Part shown: positions 1 to 11,064 of the stretch, piece after piece | How positions within the stretch are numbered: the stretch's first letter is position 1 | Layout of the letters: the number at the start of each line of letters is the position of its first letter | Assembly: GCA_015698045.1 (NCBI GenBank) | Contig: BLAL01000229.1 | Coordinates: 1,338,001-1,402,000, forward strand | Source of the DNA: Rhizophagus clarus | Lineage: Eukaryota > Glomeromycota > Glomeromycetes > Glomerales > Glomeraceae | DNA: 64,000 nucleotides | Reading direction: 5' to 3' | The notes under the pieces: model-generated | What the model saw: the letters and a program-made list of their open reading frames with translations, nothing else | The model's database searches: none | Told to the model about the DNA's origin: nothing | Position numbers and translations under genes: made by a program

Positions 1-855
1 TGTATGGGGATACTGTATGCTGCGCTATACGGTATATATTTCTATGCAAAGAGTCACATAAAATGTTCGTCTGCCACCCACTCAAAAATTGAGTCGATGC
101 GTGATTGGTTCATTTAGTCACACTTGTGCTCCGGCTCCGGACTTAATGAAACCGTTCCCTAGTTTTATTTTTTGAGAAAATATCTATGCCATTAATCAAA
201 GATTTAAACAGCTGTTTAAATACTATCTGCTATTATTTGTTTTATTCATTTCCTTCAGTGTTTCAAAAACAAAAAATTTCATGTTGTTATTAGGAAGAAT
301 GATGTTAAAATAGATGGAAATTTTATTTTTTTAATAATAACATATTATTTTATTTACGAGCAGTTGAAATTATATTTCTTTCATAAAATATTACTATTTT
401 TAAGTTATATTATAATTGAATTCATTCGTTAATATTTTTATACCTGACGATGACGACATATTTTTTTTTTTTTTTTAAATTATAATAATCATAAAGAGTT
501 TCATTATCAATAACTAAACGTATTAAAATTGAGATAACGAATAATTGGAATCAACGTTAGAATGTTACTTCAAATATATAATAGGCCTCATAAATAATAA
601 TAGTTGGTACTAGGTTGATAAGTTTTTATTCTTTTGTGAAATAAATATTTTATAATATTTTTTTTTTTTTCATAGTAATTTTTTGTGTGAGTTTTCTTGC
701 TCGTAAGTTTGGGATTTATTATAAAGAAAGAAATTCTTTCTTGAAACTTGTGATCAGCTGATTTTTTGGAAAGTTCTTACTGTCCTTGTCTGACCCCAAT
801 AAATTAAAATTTGTCGATCGCTGCTGTGTACTCTTAATAAGGGGCGCCTTTTGTA

Positions 856-889
<34 letters not shown>

Positions 890-919
890 TTCACATTTAT
901 TATACATCATAAAACCGAT
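1..919. other. AT-rich flank without a gene
   Basis: I see no convincing coding region upstream of the first kinase. Positions 1-170 are less AT-rich than the rest and could be the edge of a repeat, but I could not find a partner end. Homopolymer T runs are common, and the T/A tract at 856-889 lies just upstream of the kinase start. Confidence 0.5.
856..889 (+). promoter_or_regulatory. T18-A16 tract upstream of kinase K1
   Basis: A run of 18 T is followed directly by 16 A, ending 30 bases before the K1 ATG at 920. Similar T-run/A-run junctions precede the genes starting at 9013 and 57791. Poly(dA:dT) tracts generally exclude nucleosomes, so a core-promoter role is plausible, but it is inference here. 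Confidence 0.35.
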
Positions 920-2613
920 ATGGAAGAACCTAAGCTCAGTAATGATGTATTTGAGCAAATAAAAGATTTTGACCATGAGAGGTTAACTAAAGAACAAAGT
1001 TTGTTAATTGATAAGCTAATTTTAAACGAAGAATTAAAAGAACGTTATAAAAAAATTGGCTTATGCAAGGAATGTAAGCAGCCTAAAGTTTCTCCACTTT
1101 GGTGTCAATTATGTAATGCTAAATATTGTCAACAAAATTTCAAAAATTGGACTAGTGGAAATAATGAAGTTGATAAATTTATTCAAAAAAAACAACTTGA
1201 AGCTGATAATCCTGATACCATTTTAGAATGGATTGAATATGATAGATTTGAAAATGTTGAATATTTGGCCAAAGGAGGATTTGGAAATATTTATAAAGCA
1301 ATTTGGAAAGATGGCTACATAAAAGAATGGGATTTTGAAAATAATAAATGGAAAAGGGTTAAATTATTGGATTGTAATAATTATTCAGTTGCTTTAAAAT
1401 GTTTATATAACTCACGAGATATTACAACCGAATTTTTAAGAGAAGTAAGTTATTAGTTGATATATAATTTTTAAGGTAATAGTAAATGCTAAACTGGCTA
1501 TTATTTTATTATTATGAAAGGTTGGATTACATACCGCACTTTGTTCAGGAACAAGTCGTATATATCTCTGTCATGGCATTACTAAAGATCCAGGATCTAA
1601 TGATTTTATGATGGTAATGCCATATGCACGAAATGGTAGCTTAAGACAATATTTAAATAATAGTTTTAGTTCAATAATTTGGTCGAAAAAGGTGCATATT
1701 TTACGAAGGACTGCGGAAGGCCTTAATAATATTCACAAAAAAGAATTAATTCATCGTGATTTTCATTCTGGTAATATATTATGTGGTTTAAATTATACAA
1801 CCCGTATAACTGATTTAGGATTATGTCGACCAGCAAATGCAAAACCATCTCAAGATGAATATAAAGAAATATATGGAGTATTACCTTACGTAGCACCTGA
1901 GGTTTTAATAGGAAAAGAATATACTAAAGAAAGTGATATTTATGGATTTGGGATTATTGCATATGAAGTCTGCACGGGGCTTCCTCCATATCATGATGTT
2001 GCTCATGATAATTTATTAGCTATTAGCATTTGTCAAGGACTTAGGCCAAAATGTGATTATAAAATTCCTCAATTAATTTTGGATTTAATTAAACAATGTT
2101 GGGATGCTGATCCTTTAAAACGACCTAAAGCGAATGAATTATATAATTTATTGAATAGATTATATGGTGAATTAGTTGATGAATCAGATGATGATAAGAT
2201 AATCTATGAAATCAGTAAGCAAATTCGAGAAGCAAATAAAATTAATGAGAAGTTAACTACTTCTTCATCTTTATATACTGGCACTACTCTTTCATATATT
2301 ACAAATCCCCAAGCAGTTTACACAAGTAGGCTTTTAGACTTTAAAAATCTTCCAGAACCAAAAAATATTATAGATAACAAGGATAATGATAACTCGTTTG
2401 TAGGATATTCAGGTACTAATTAATGTCTTAGTTTATTTTACAAATCATAATTGAAATACTTTAACTTTCTATACTTTATAGAATCCATAAAATCGATAGA
2501 TTTTACCAAACTCAACATAGGTATTCATTTTTATTAACTTATCATATAGTTATTTTATTGATAATTTTAACAATTTTATTTTAATAATTTATTTTATAGA
2601 TAAAAGCGACTGA
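920..2613 (+). CDS. TKL-type protein kinase K1 with N-terminal Cys hairpin
   Basis: This is a predicted serine/threonine (tyrosine-kinase-like) kinase of about 489 residues. Exons are 920-1444, 1521-2412, 2482-2520 and 2600-2613, and all junction phases agree. An N-terminal C-x2-C...WC-x2-C hairpin (residues 49-65) is followed by the family linker FKNWTSGN. Kinase motifs are in order: Gly loop KGGFGNIY, ATP lysine in VALKCL, catalytic HRDFHSGN, TDLG in place of DFG, and APEVL. The C-terminus carries AVYTSRLLDFKNLPEP and then two small phase-1 tail exons ending NIDKSD. The ATG at 920 was preferred over the upstream in-frame start, which would translate the poly-T/poly-A tract. Substrate and signal are unknown. 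TDLG retains the metal-binding Asp, so activity is possible. Confidence 0.85.
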
Positions 2614-3540
2614 AGAAGGAAGGGAAGGAAGCTTGCAATTTGCAAAGTATTTAAAATATAAGTTTATTTCTAACTATTATTGGATGGGGGATATCGGTCT
2701 TAACCGATATATCTACTCTGCGGTCTTTGATATTTATAATTACGTGTCTTGCAAAGTAATATCAAAACTTGATAATGTGCGATGCTTCAAAGTTCGAATA
2801 TCCTTTTCCCGTTTCCTAATAATTTAAAACTATATAAAAAATAATTTTGGAAATATGCATTATAAGACCATTATAATTAATAATTGTAAAAATAAAATTT
2901 ATATTTTTCATTTCTTTAAATAAGAAACTTTGTTTTACTTTTGCTTAAGAAATTAACAGAGTGTTTTGTAATATGTTAATAAGATTTTAGTCGCTTTTCT
3001 TTTTAAAAGATACAAAGTTCAGAATTGGATGAATAGAAACAAAAAAAATATATACATATACAAAAGTTATATAAAACATTCCCAAGTTGTTTGTATAAAT
3101 AACTACTGTTGTTTTGTTATTAATAAATCGAATGTTTACGTTTTACAAGCTGCCGACGATTTTTTGTGGACTCGGACGTCCAAAAACTCCACGTCCGCGT
3201 CCATAGTCCGCGGACTCTACGGACACAGACAAGTTGTTAACCAACCTTAAAAATCTTTTGGCTGGAATTAATAAGAAGTACGACTGGCATTAATGTGGAC
3301 AAAATGTCCCGAACATGAAAATATAGCGGACATGGACCGGACTGTCCGATGTGTCCCATGACATTAAATCGACCAAGAAATTTTATCCACGTGGCGGAGG
3401 AATTTCTGAGAAATTAAAAATTTATTATAATTTTTTTATCATATTTATTTATTAGTTTTTTTTTTTTAATAAATATATATATATATATATATATACAATG
3501 TTGATATGAAAAAAAAAAAAATTAAAAAAACTAATTAATT
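2614..3540. repeat. Intergenic region with a GGAC/GTCC word-rich patch
   Basis: There is no gene here. Positions 3166-3231 and 3294-3362 are crowded with GGAC, GTCC and CGGAC words on both strands, in a much more GC-rich context than the surroundings. A (TA)n microsatellite lies at about 3474-3496. I could not identify terminal inverted repeats or a target duplication, so the boundaries of any element are unknown. Confidence 0.45.
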
Positions 3541-6500
3541 TTAAATTAAAGTTATTTTAAAATTAGCCATTAAAAATTCTCCTCCTTCATTTTTAATAAA
3601 AGGATGAATTTCTATTTGTCCTAAAAACAAGACTAAATTTACAGATTGACTATGCCATGATTCTGGAATATCAATACCAATTGTTCCAACTTTACTCACG
3701 CCAGGCTCATCACAAAATATAGCATCTTGTGCGAATGTACTAAACAATTCAATATAGAATTTTGGTTGATCTTTATAATCTAATTTAAATTCGAATTCTT
3801 GATTTACATGGACTTCTGTACCTTTCGATACTAATCTATTAAAAAATTGTCTTTCATTCGAATTATCATCTTTCAAAGAGTGTGATGTTCCAACTCCATA
3901 TGTCACATCCATTACTCGTGAATATAGAGAGTTCTTATTTAATCCATATTCAAGTGTCCCGCTTACTACAGTAGCCAAGGGTTGCCTGGGTACAATAATA
4001 ATATGTTGTTGAAATTCTTGCTCAATACGTGTTCGTAAATGTCTCGATTTACCAAGACTTCCTGCCAAAAATATCGTAAGACAAGAACTATTTAAATTCT
4101 CATAAATTAATTGAATTATTTGTTCTACTATTGGATCAAACATTAGTTTTACATCATCATAACTAATTTTTATTTTCCATTCATTTTCTTTTAATTCATT
4201 CAAATAAGAAGAATCAGTAACATATTGTTTAATATCAGGACAAATCTTCTCAAGATCCATTTCATAAACATTATAATTGTCCTTATTTTTGACTTTTTTG
4301 CGAAATTTCTTAATCAAGCATTGCAATTGATCATAATGTTTTGTTTCAAGGTTTTTTAAAGCGGTAGAGCCAACTTTTTTTGAGATAAATATAAGAAATT
4401 CTTTATCTACGTAATTTGACCCACAAAGTTTACTAGAAATTATTGATTTTTCTACCAATTTACTATTTACTATTCTTCTAAGTGTTAATTCAACTATTTC
4501 ACTTCCACAATTAACGACTAAAAAGTCTGCTATAATTATGAATAAATTAATGGTAAATTAATTTTAACCTAATTAATTTTTTAAAAGAAAAGATATAAGT
4601 ACTCACATATAGATTTTTCTTTTATTGTATTCATACAATCTATAGCAGCTGCTTCAACTAATTATCGTAAAATTTATTATTAAATGTAAAAATTAATAAC
4701 TTAATAAATAATGTAATAATTAATAACCTACTTCCTGTGATTAATAGTAATTTTTCTGAATCTTCGCTATCAATCAATTCAGCTTTACACATACATTTTC
4801 TTATCATAATCTTTTCTTGATGAGAAAGTTTCGAAGGAATAGCTAATGCGATCAAAACATTTTTAAAGAAATCTATTTCAGGTTTCAATACGGTATTTTT
4901 GATAAACTAATGGAAATATAAATATATGGTTAATAAAAACATTTTAATTTATTACTAATAATTTCATTAATTTCCGAAAAAAAAATTACCTCTCCTAAAA
5001 TAATAATAATATAATATAAGAAAATGTTAATAATAAAATGAGATTTAGTTATAGACAAATTGTACATACTTATTTTTTTAAAATAATCAATAGCTTGTTC
5101 ATAAACAAGATTTGATGATAGATTTAATTCGTTTCCTTCATCAAATTGATCCGACCAATCTTCATTTATAATTATGTTGTTCATTGGTTCATATGCGTAG
5201 GCAAATCCAGAAGACGTAGTTCCGAAATCTTTTAAAAAATCTTTATATATTAATTTATACTTAAAGCAATTTAACATAGAAGAAATAATAATAATAATTA
5301 CCCATTGCTATGGTCAATTTAATATCATTATTCATGAAAGGTTGCTCAATAATATAATTAATTTCATTATTGATTTCAAGAAATAAATTTTCATTCAATT
5401 TATCATCGGTTAAAATATGTCCAATTAATTCCAAAGGAAAATTATAACCTTTTTTTGTAGAGAGTGGATATTCCTTTTCTCTATTATCGTTATCAATTTT
5501 TAACATTTTATTATCGGAATATAGAACACATATACGTAAATCTATATTTGTGCTTGTTTCATCGGGATCATTAGATTTGCTTATTTGAAATTTGATTGAA
5601 TTATATGACCATTCGATTAACTTAATATCATTCATTGGTTCATAATTTGATGGTGGGTAATATGCGTTAACAGAAATACAGCATCCATGAGATAACGGAA
5701 ACGGCGTTTTAATATGATAATAGGATTCATCTGTAGGTTGTGTTGTGATAGATATATTAAAACGCTGTACTAGAAATTCGCGATTTTTTGGACTGAAAAC
5801 TGATAATTCTGAAGGTCTGCCAATAATCATCCATAAAATATGACATTCTTTAATATTAATATTTGAATCCGTTGAAGATTTTATTATTGCATAAAATCCA
5901 TTCAAGTCACGTAACTCAAATTTAACAAAATGTTCTTCAACTAATGAATCATTTCCCGAAATAATGCTCCCAAATACCTCATATTTTTCGTCTTCCAATG
6001 AAGGTTCTATATCTATGCGTTTATAATGCTCTGTATTTTCATCATTTAAATCTTTTAGATTAATAATTCCTGTCATTATAACTTTAAATTCATCTTGTTT
6101 GTTATCATAACCTCTTATGATAGTATGAACTTTACTTTGTTGTGCCACTTCAAGTATATCATATAAAGGAATGATTTTATCCAATTCAATAATTTCCAAA
6201 TTATTTTTATTATCTTCAAACCAATTGGATAAGTTATTTTCTTTGTTAACTTCGATAACATCTCCTTTCTGCGTTACAAAATATGAATCTTTATCCAAAT
6301 AAGGTTTCAAGGATGATTCAATTGATGATTTTATATCAATCCTCCTATAATTATTACCAGGGGAAGTGGTTGACAAAACAATTTTATTTCCTAGAACAAT
6401 TCTTAGTGGAAATAAATGCCCATATTCACCTAATATACTTTGTAAAGCGTCAAATGGTTTCACATTATTAAGTGCTTGTTCAACTCCGCTTTTAAATTCT

Positions 6501-8567
6501 TCCGAAGGCTCAATATTATCTATATCTAGTAGAACTTTATATTGTTCGTATTTAATCATTAGAGGTATGTCATTAAATCTATCATCTAAGTCGTCGCTTC
6601 TAGAAAATGGATTAATTTTATTCGTTATCGTTTTTGGTTTATTTACTTCTAAATAAAAATCATTGCTTGATTTTAATTTTGGTAATTTAATAAAGTTAAC
6701 GGCAAATTTTTCGCTTACTTTCATTTCATGATATTTATTTACTATTAGACCTTGAAGCAAGTGAAAATTTTTAACGAATTTTGTTAAAATAACACATGAA
6801 TCTACTTCAGCTTCTTCTTCTTGATTATCCTTAGGAGATTTGTTTACATTTACAACCCACTCTTCTAAATTTAACTTTTCTTTAAAGTTAGCAATACCAG
6901 GTTGACTAACTTTAAAAGTTTCGAAATCATCGGATGGTAATTTACCGACTCTCAACTGAGAAATAGAAATAAGATCATCGTAATGAATTATCTCAAGGGT
7001 AATATTCTCTTGATATAAATTGTTTATCCAGTTGTTTAATTCTTTAAGGGTTCTTATCCTTTTCCCGCTAATTGTCTCAATACGTGGTGCGAATTGTAAA
7101 GTTGATAAATTAGTGAATGGATTTTTATTATTATTAAGAGCCGAATTATATGCCATAATTAAATGGAATTTCAAAAGATTAATATCATCAGGAGTAACTA
7201 AATTAAACCCTTTAATAAATAACTGTCCACCGGCTAAAAATTTTTTGGCAAGAAAATGACCATATATTTCATGTAATTTTTCTTTATCATCGCTAAATAA
7301 TGATTCCACTGGTTCGGAGTTGTAAGTGATTTTAACGACAGGAAAATTGATACAAATATCTAATGGTTGTATGCTAATATCATCATAATCATCATTATAA
7401 TTAATACACGTATATACCATAGGTTTTCCGTCATATTCATCTATTTCTAATTCATTATCATCAGAAACAACAGCTTTTTTACTAAAGTGTATATTATTAT
7501 TTTCGTCAAAGGATAAACCATAATTCAACTTCCATTGTTGAATTATTTGTTTGTCTTTTAATGGTTCATCTTTCGAATCTTTTTCCAAAATATCTTGATC
7601 ATCATCTTCACTATCTTCGCTTTCACTTTCTTCACAAGAATTATCCGCAGAAATTGGAACAGTAGTAGGTGCTCTAATAGTGAACTTGGCTACTGTAACG
7701 CTCGTGTTTATATCAAAATCTTCATCTGTCCCACCAAGACAAATCTTAATATGAAGTTCATTAGTGATAGTTATTAATTGACTAGAATAATTAGGTCGTG
7801 AATCGCGTGAAATAAAAAAATTTATCGTATGATTACATTCTCCTACTTCATATTTATTAATAATTTTGTGTTTTGGAACATCAGGAAAATTCGTTATTTT
7901 TTCAATACGATAATTTCTATTCGTATTAAATCGAAAATCCATATAAGTCATCAAATAACTTTTAATACGTTCAACACTTATACTAGTTTTTAAATATTTA
8001 ATTTTCATTGGTATATAAACATGAGTCCCCAAATTAAATTTTTTGTTGTGTGGTAATTCAAACGTGTATTCCAAGAAATTTTTGAATTTACCTTGTAATT
8101 TATGAGGATAGAAAGAGGAACAATCCTTATAACCCATGGTTGTAGCTTTTTTTAATGGAAAATCTATCTCAATAAATGGTTTAAACAATTGCCATCTTTC
8201 ATTTAAATTTACTGTAGCAGATAACTTATATTCTACCGACCCATTTGCTGTACCTTGCTCATTGTTTGTATTAATGGTTTCAGGAAGATTAGGTGGTAAC
8301 ATTTCTTTAAAGGGTATAATATTAAGATGTTGCACAGTTGAAGGCGTTGCTTCTTTCGGCCAAATTTCATAATATTTATCAACAACGACATGTTTTCTAG
8401 TGTTGTTAGTGCTAAATATTGCTGATCGACATATTTTTTCAATGCCTTTAAAATGCAAAACAACATTTTTTACTTGATCAGTACTATAATTAAGATGTAA
8501 ATTACCAATTAAATAACCTTCTTCATAAAAGGAACTACAATTTGATGCGTGCGAAAATGTTAATCCT

Positions 8568-8572
<5 letters not shown>
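3541..8572 (-). CDS. Arrestin-like / MACPF-like / HSP70-like fusion protein
   Basis: Six exons on the minus strand join in phase: 5302-8572, 5070-5228, 4990-4994 (a 5-nt microexon), 4732-4906, 4607-4657 and 3541-4529, giving about 1549 residues. Residues 1 to about 300 resemble an arrestin-type beta-sandwich. An acidic linker follows at about 310-340. Two segments with a MACPF-like YGH...GG signature follow (YGHFLAKKFLAGG near 437 and YGHLFPLRIVLG near 715), and a WMIIGRPSELSVFSP module lies near 915. The last 450 residues are HSP70/HSPA12-like. Phosphate-1 is present as MDFGTTSSGFAYA. Phosphate-2 is degenerate (VNCGSEIVELT), and a stretch after phosphate-1 is short, so ATPase activity is doubtful. 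A 30-base A tract sits directly before the ATG. The intact frame argues for a real fusion. Domain names are from motif recognition only. Confidence 0.7.
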
Positions 8573-8604
<32 letters not shown>

Positions 8605-8975
8605 TTTTTATTATTATTTATTTGGCCAAGAATTATGCTATATTTATATATTGATATAACATTAAGACAATCACGATGATCGACAGGAAATCATTATTGT
8701 GCGATCAAAACAAATACTTTGATACAATGAAGAAGAAAAAGGTAATAAAATAAGAATGAAAATGTTTTTGGTTTTTGTGTGATAAATAGATAAGAAGATA
8801 TCATTCATTTCCCACGCAATTTCGTCATATTTTTTTTTTTCGTGGGATAGTGACACGGCCAATTTTTTTAACATTGAATGAACCTCCCTATATGTTTAAA
8901 TCCGCTCCCGTAGTAAATGCGCGACTGAGGTCATTTGAACTATTTAAGGGACCCGAAAGTTTATATCACTCCTTT

Positions 8976-9006
<31 letters not shown>

Positions 9007-9012
9007 TTCATT
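8573..9012. promoter_or_regulatory. Divergent intergenic promoter region with A/T tracts at both ends
   Basis: This 440-bp gap separates two divergently transcribed genes. On the minus-gene side a 30-base T run (8573-8602; A run on the coding strand) touches the start codon. On the plus-gene side T10-A24 (8973-9006) ends six bases before the ATG at 9013. The position suggests a shared bidirectional promoter, which is inferred and not demonstrated. Confidence 0.4.
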
Positions 9013-11064
9013 ATGAAGAAATCCACTTTAAAAAATAAAATTCGTATACCCATAACTATACAAAAATGTGAACCGGAAAAAAGGGCGATGGTTCGTCTAA
9101 ACCCAGGTGATAACTTGTCAAATATTCGTGAAAAACTCAAAGAACATAGTATCATCAAGATGGATATCACTTACTCTTTCGCTCGGAAAACATTTGAAAT
9201 TAGTAATAATAATAATAATAACGATGAAATAGGGTATTGGTATGCCGAAATAGCACGAGAAGATGAAGAAGAACTTACTTTACGAGAAGTTTTAGAAGAT
9301 AATATTTTGTATTTAGTGAAAAATTCAAATCCAAATTGGAAATTTTTGAATAAGCATCGTAAATTAAGTTATGGATGTAAAATGACTTTTGATGGAATTA
9401 AAAGAGCAAATAGAAGAGCTTTTAAAATGAAACGTTGTAATTTAACCGAAATTGGTGCTGAAGGATATAAAACAGGGACTATTAAATTTGGGTCGGACGA
9501 AGATAGGATGATGAAAAAGAATTTATTTTTTAGTACTGATGTTAACGTACAAAATTTTATAAAATTAGGAATTTCATCCGAAAATCTGAGACAAAATTAT
9601 TTTAATATTGAAACAAATGTATCTTATCGTTTTACGGAATATGGTAAATTATCTTTAAAATTCGGTGAATATTTAGAACCAACTCAAGAATTTATTAAAG
9701 CAGTAGAAGAAGCCATAGAATCTCAAAACCCTAAAAAATTCAAGATCATCACTGAAGAATTTGGGCAATTCGTTCCAACCGAGGTAATTTTAGGTGGAAG
9801 AATGTATGATGAAAGTATGGACGTATCAAAAGAACAAACACGAACGATTTCTAAGGGTAATACCATAGGAACATGTATTAGAAATGGTATGAACGTCAAA
9901 CTTGAAAGAAATTTCGATCACAACAAAGGAAATTCAAGTTATTGTAATTTTAATTCTGTGAGCTTAATTGGAGGCGAACAGCCTGACGGTTCTGAAGATT
10001 TTGATAAAGCTTGGGTTCAATCTTTAAAAGATTATAGAAATTGGGATTGTATAGAATATCGAAATCCCGTTAGTATTTTCGGTTTATTACCTGAAACTTT
10101 ACGTAAAAGAATCTATTCATCTATTGGAAAAAGGGTTCTTCATTCACAATTTGAAGATCGTGATTATCGATTTTTAGAACGTGGAAGACAAAGAGTTTTT
10201 GAGTTGAATATACCTCCAAATATAATGAATATTATTCATAATAAGGATTCCGATTGTAACTTTTTTGCGACGGTTGTTGATCAAGAAAATACAAATGATC
10301 TTTTTAATTGTCAGATACTTTGTCCATCAAATGGAAAACCAAGTATTATAGTTCATTGTATTCAAAAAGATTTTAGAAGGCGTAAATGTAGTTTGAAAAT
10401 TGGTCTGATGGTTATTGGTTATGATACGAATTTTAATTTGATGATTTTGGATAATGATTCTAACGTTCAAATCAATATTCTGAAAAAGAACTTTGATGCT
10501 TCATCACCACTGCAAACTACATTCGATTCATTAGGAAATAATATTCCTTGTTTAGGAACTCCTATATTAGACAAATTAGATTCTTCAAATAATTCGCTCA
10601 TTATTGGGCATTATTTTTTTGGTGATGTTCAAGCAGCAAATCAAGCAGCAAATCAAGCGGCAAATGTTGTTGGCTACTGCACATTTTCTTATTGTTTAAG
10701 AGAAGAACGTTATGCAAATTTGCCCAACTTTAATTTTCATACGCTTACTATTTCAAAAACTTCATATCCCGAAGCTTTTGGTAAAGCACTTATTGACCGA
10801 CGAGTATTTGTTAATAATTCTTACAAATTTATTAGTTTGTATTTATATTCTGCTAAAAAAAAATGGAAAATTGGTAGAAGTAATAATGGATTTTTTTTAA
10901 AACAGGATTCAAGACAAATTACAATTTATAATATTGAATGTAAATGTAAAAAAGCTTTAAAAAATAGAACTTGTGATATCTGTAGAGATATCTCAAAATT
11001 TCAAAAAAATGTTAAAAATATTGAATGCGCATTCTTCGATTCAGAAGTAAGTATATCTAATTAA
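9013..11064 (+). CDS. MACPF-like (DUF7431-type) family protein
   Basis: A single open frame of 683 residues. The central part (about residues 210-275) has an amphipathic helix followed by FGQFVPTEVILGGRMY, resembling the MACPF-like Y/F-G-x...GG signature also seen twice in the divergent neighbour. A triplet QAAN repeat lies near residues 538-548. A Cys-rich C-terminus (CKCKK...CDIC) may bind metal. There is no signal peptide. The upstream in-frame start would encode poly-Phe/poly-Lys from the T/A tract, so the ATG at 9013 was chosen. A strong donor-like GTAAGT at 11047 lies six codons before the stop, so a longer spliced form is possible. Pore formation is not implied: many fungal members of this type are uncharacterised. 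Confidence 0.65.
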   Translation: MKKSTLKNKIRIPITIQKCEPEKRAMVRLNPGDNLSNIREKLKEHSIIKMDITYSFARKTFEISNNNNNNDEIGYWYAEIAREDEEELTLREVLEDNILYLVKNSNPNWKFLNKHRKLSYGCKMTFDGIKRANRRAFKMKRCNLTEIGAEGYKTGTIKFGSDEDRMMKKNLFFSTDVNVQNFIKLGISSENLRQNYFNIETNVSYRFTEYGKLSLKFGEYLEPTQEFIKAVEEAIESQNPKKFKIITEEFGQFVPTEVILGGRMYDESMDVSKEQTRTISKGNTIGTCIRNGMNVKLERNFDHNKGNSSYCNFNSVSLIGGEQPDGSEDFDKAWVQSLKDYRNWDCIEYRNPVSIFGLLPETLRKRIYSSIGKRVLHSQFEDRDYRFLERGRQRVFELNIPPNIMNIIHNKDSDCNFFATVVDQENTNDLFNCQILCPSNGKPSIIVHCIQKDFRRRKCSLKIGLMVIGYDTNFNLMILDNDSNVQINILKKNFDASSPLQTTFDSLGNNIPCLGTPILDKLDSSNNSLIIGHYFFGDVQAANQAANQAANVVGYCTFSYCLREERYANLPNFNFHTLTISKTSYPEAFGKALIDRRVFVNNSYKFISLYLYSAKKKWKIGRSNNGFFLKQDSRQITIYNIECKCKKALKNRTCDICRDISKFQKNVKNIECAFFDSEVSISN

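Noticed and set aside
3029..3250. 73-codon plus-strand open frame
   Set aside because: It runs through the GGAC word patch, has no protein-like motif, and its composition reflects the repeat.
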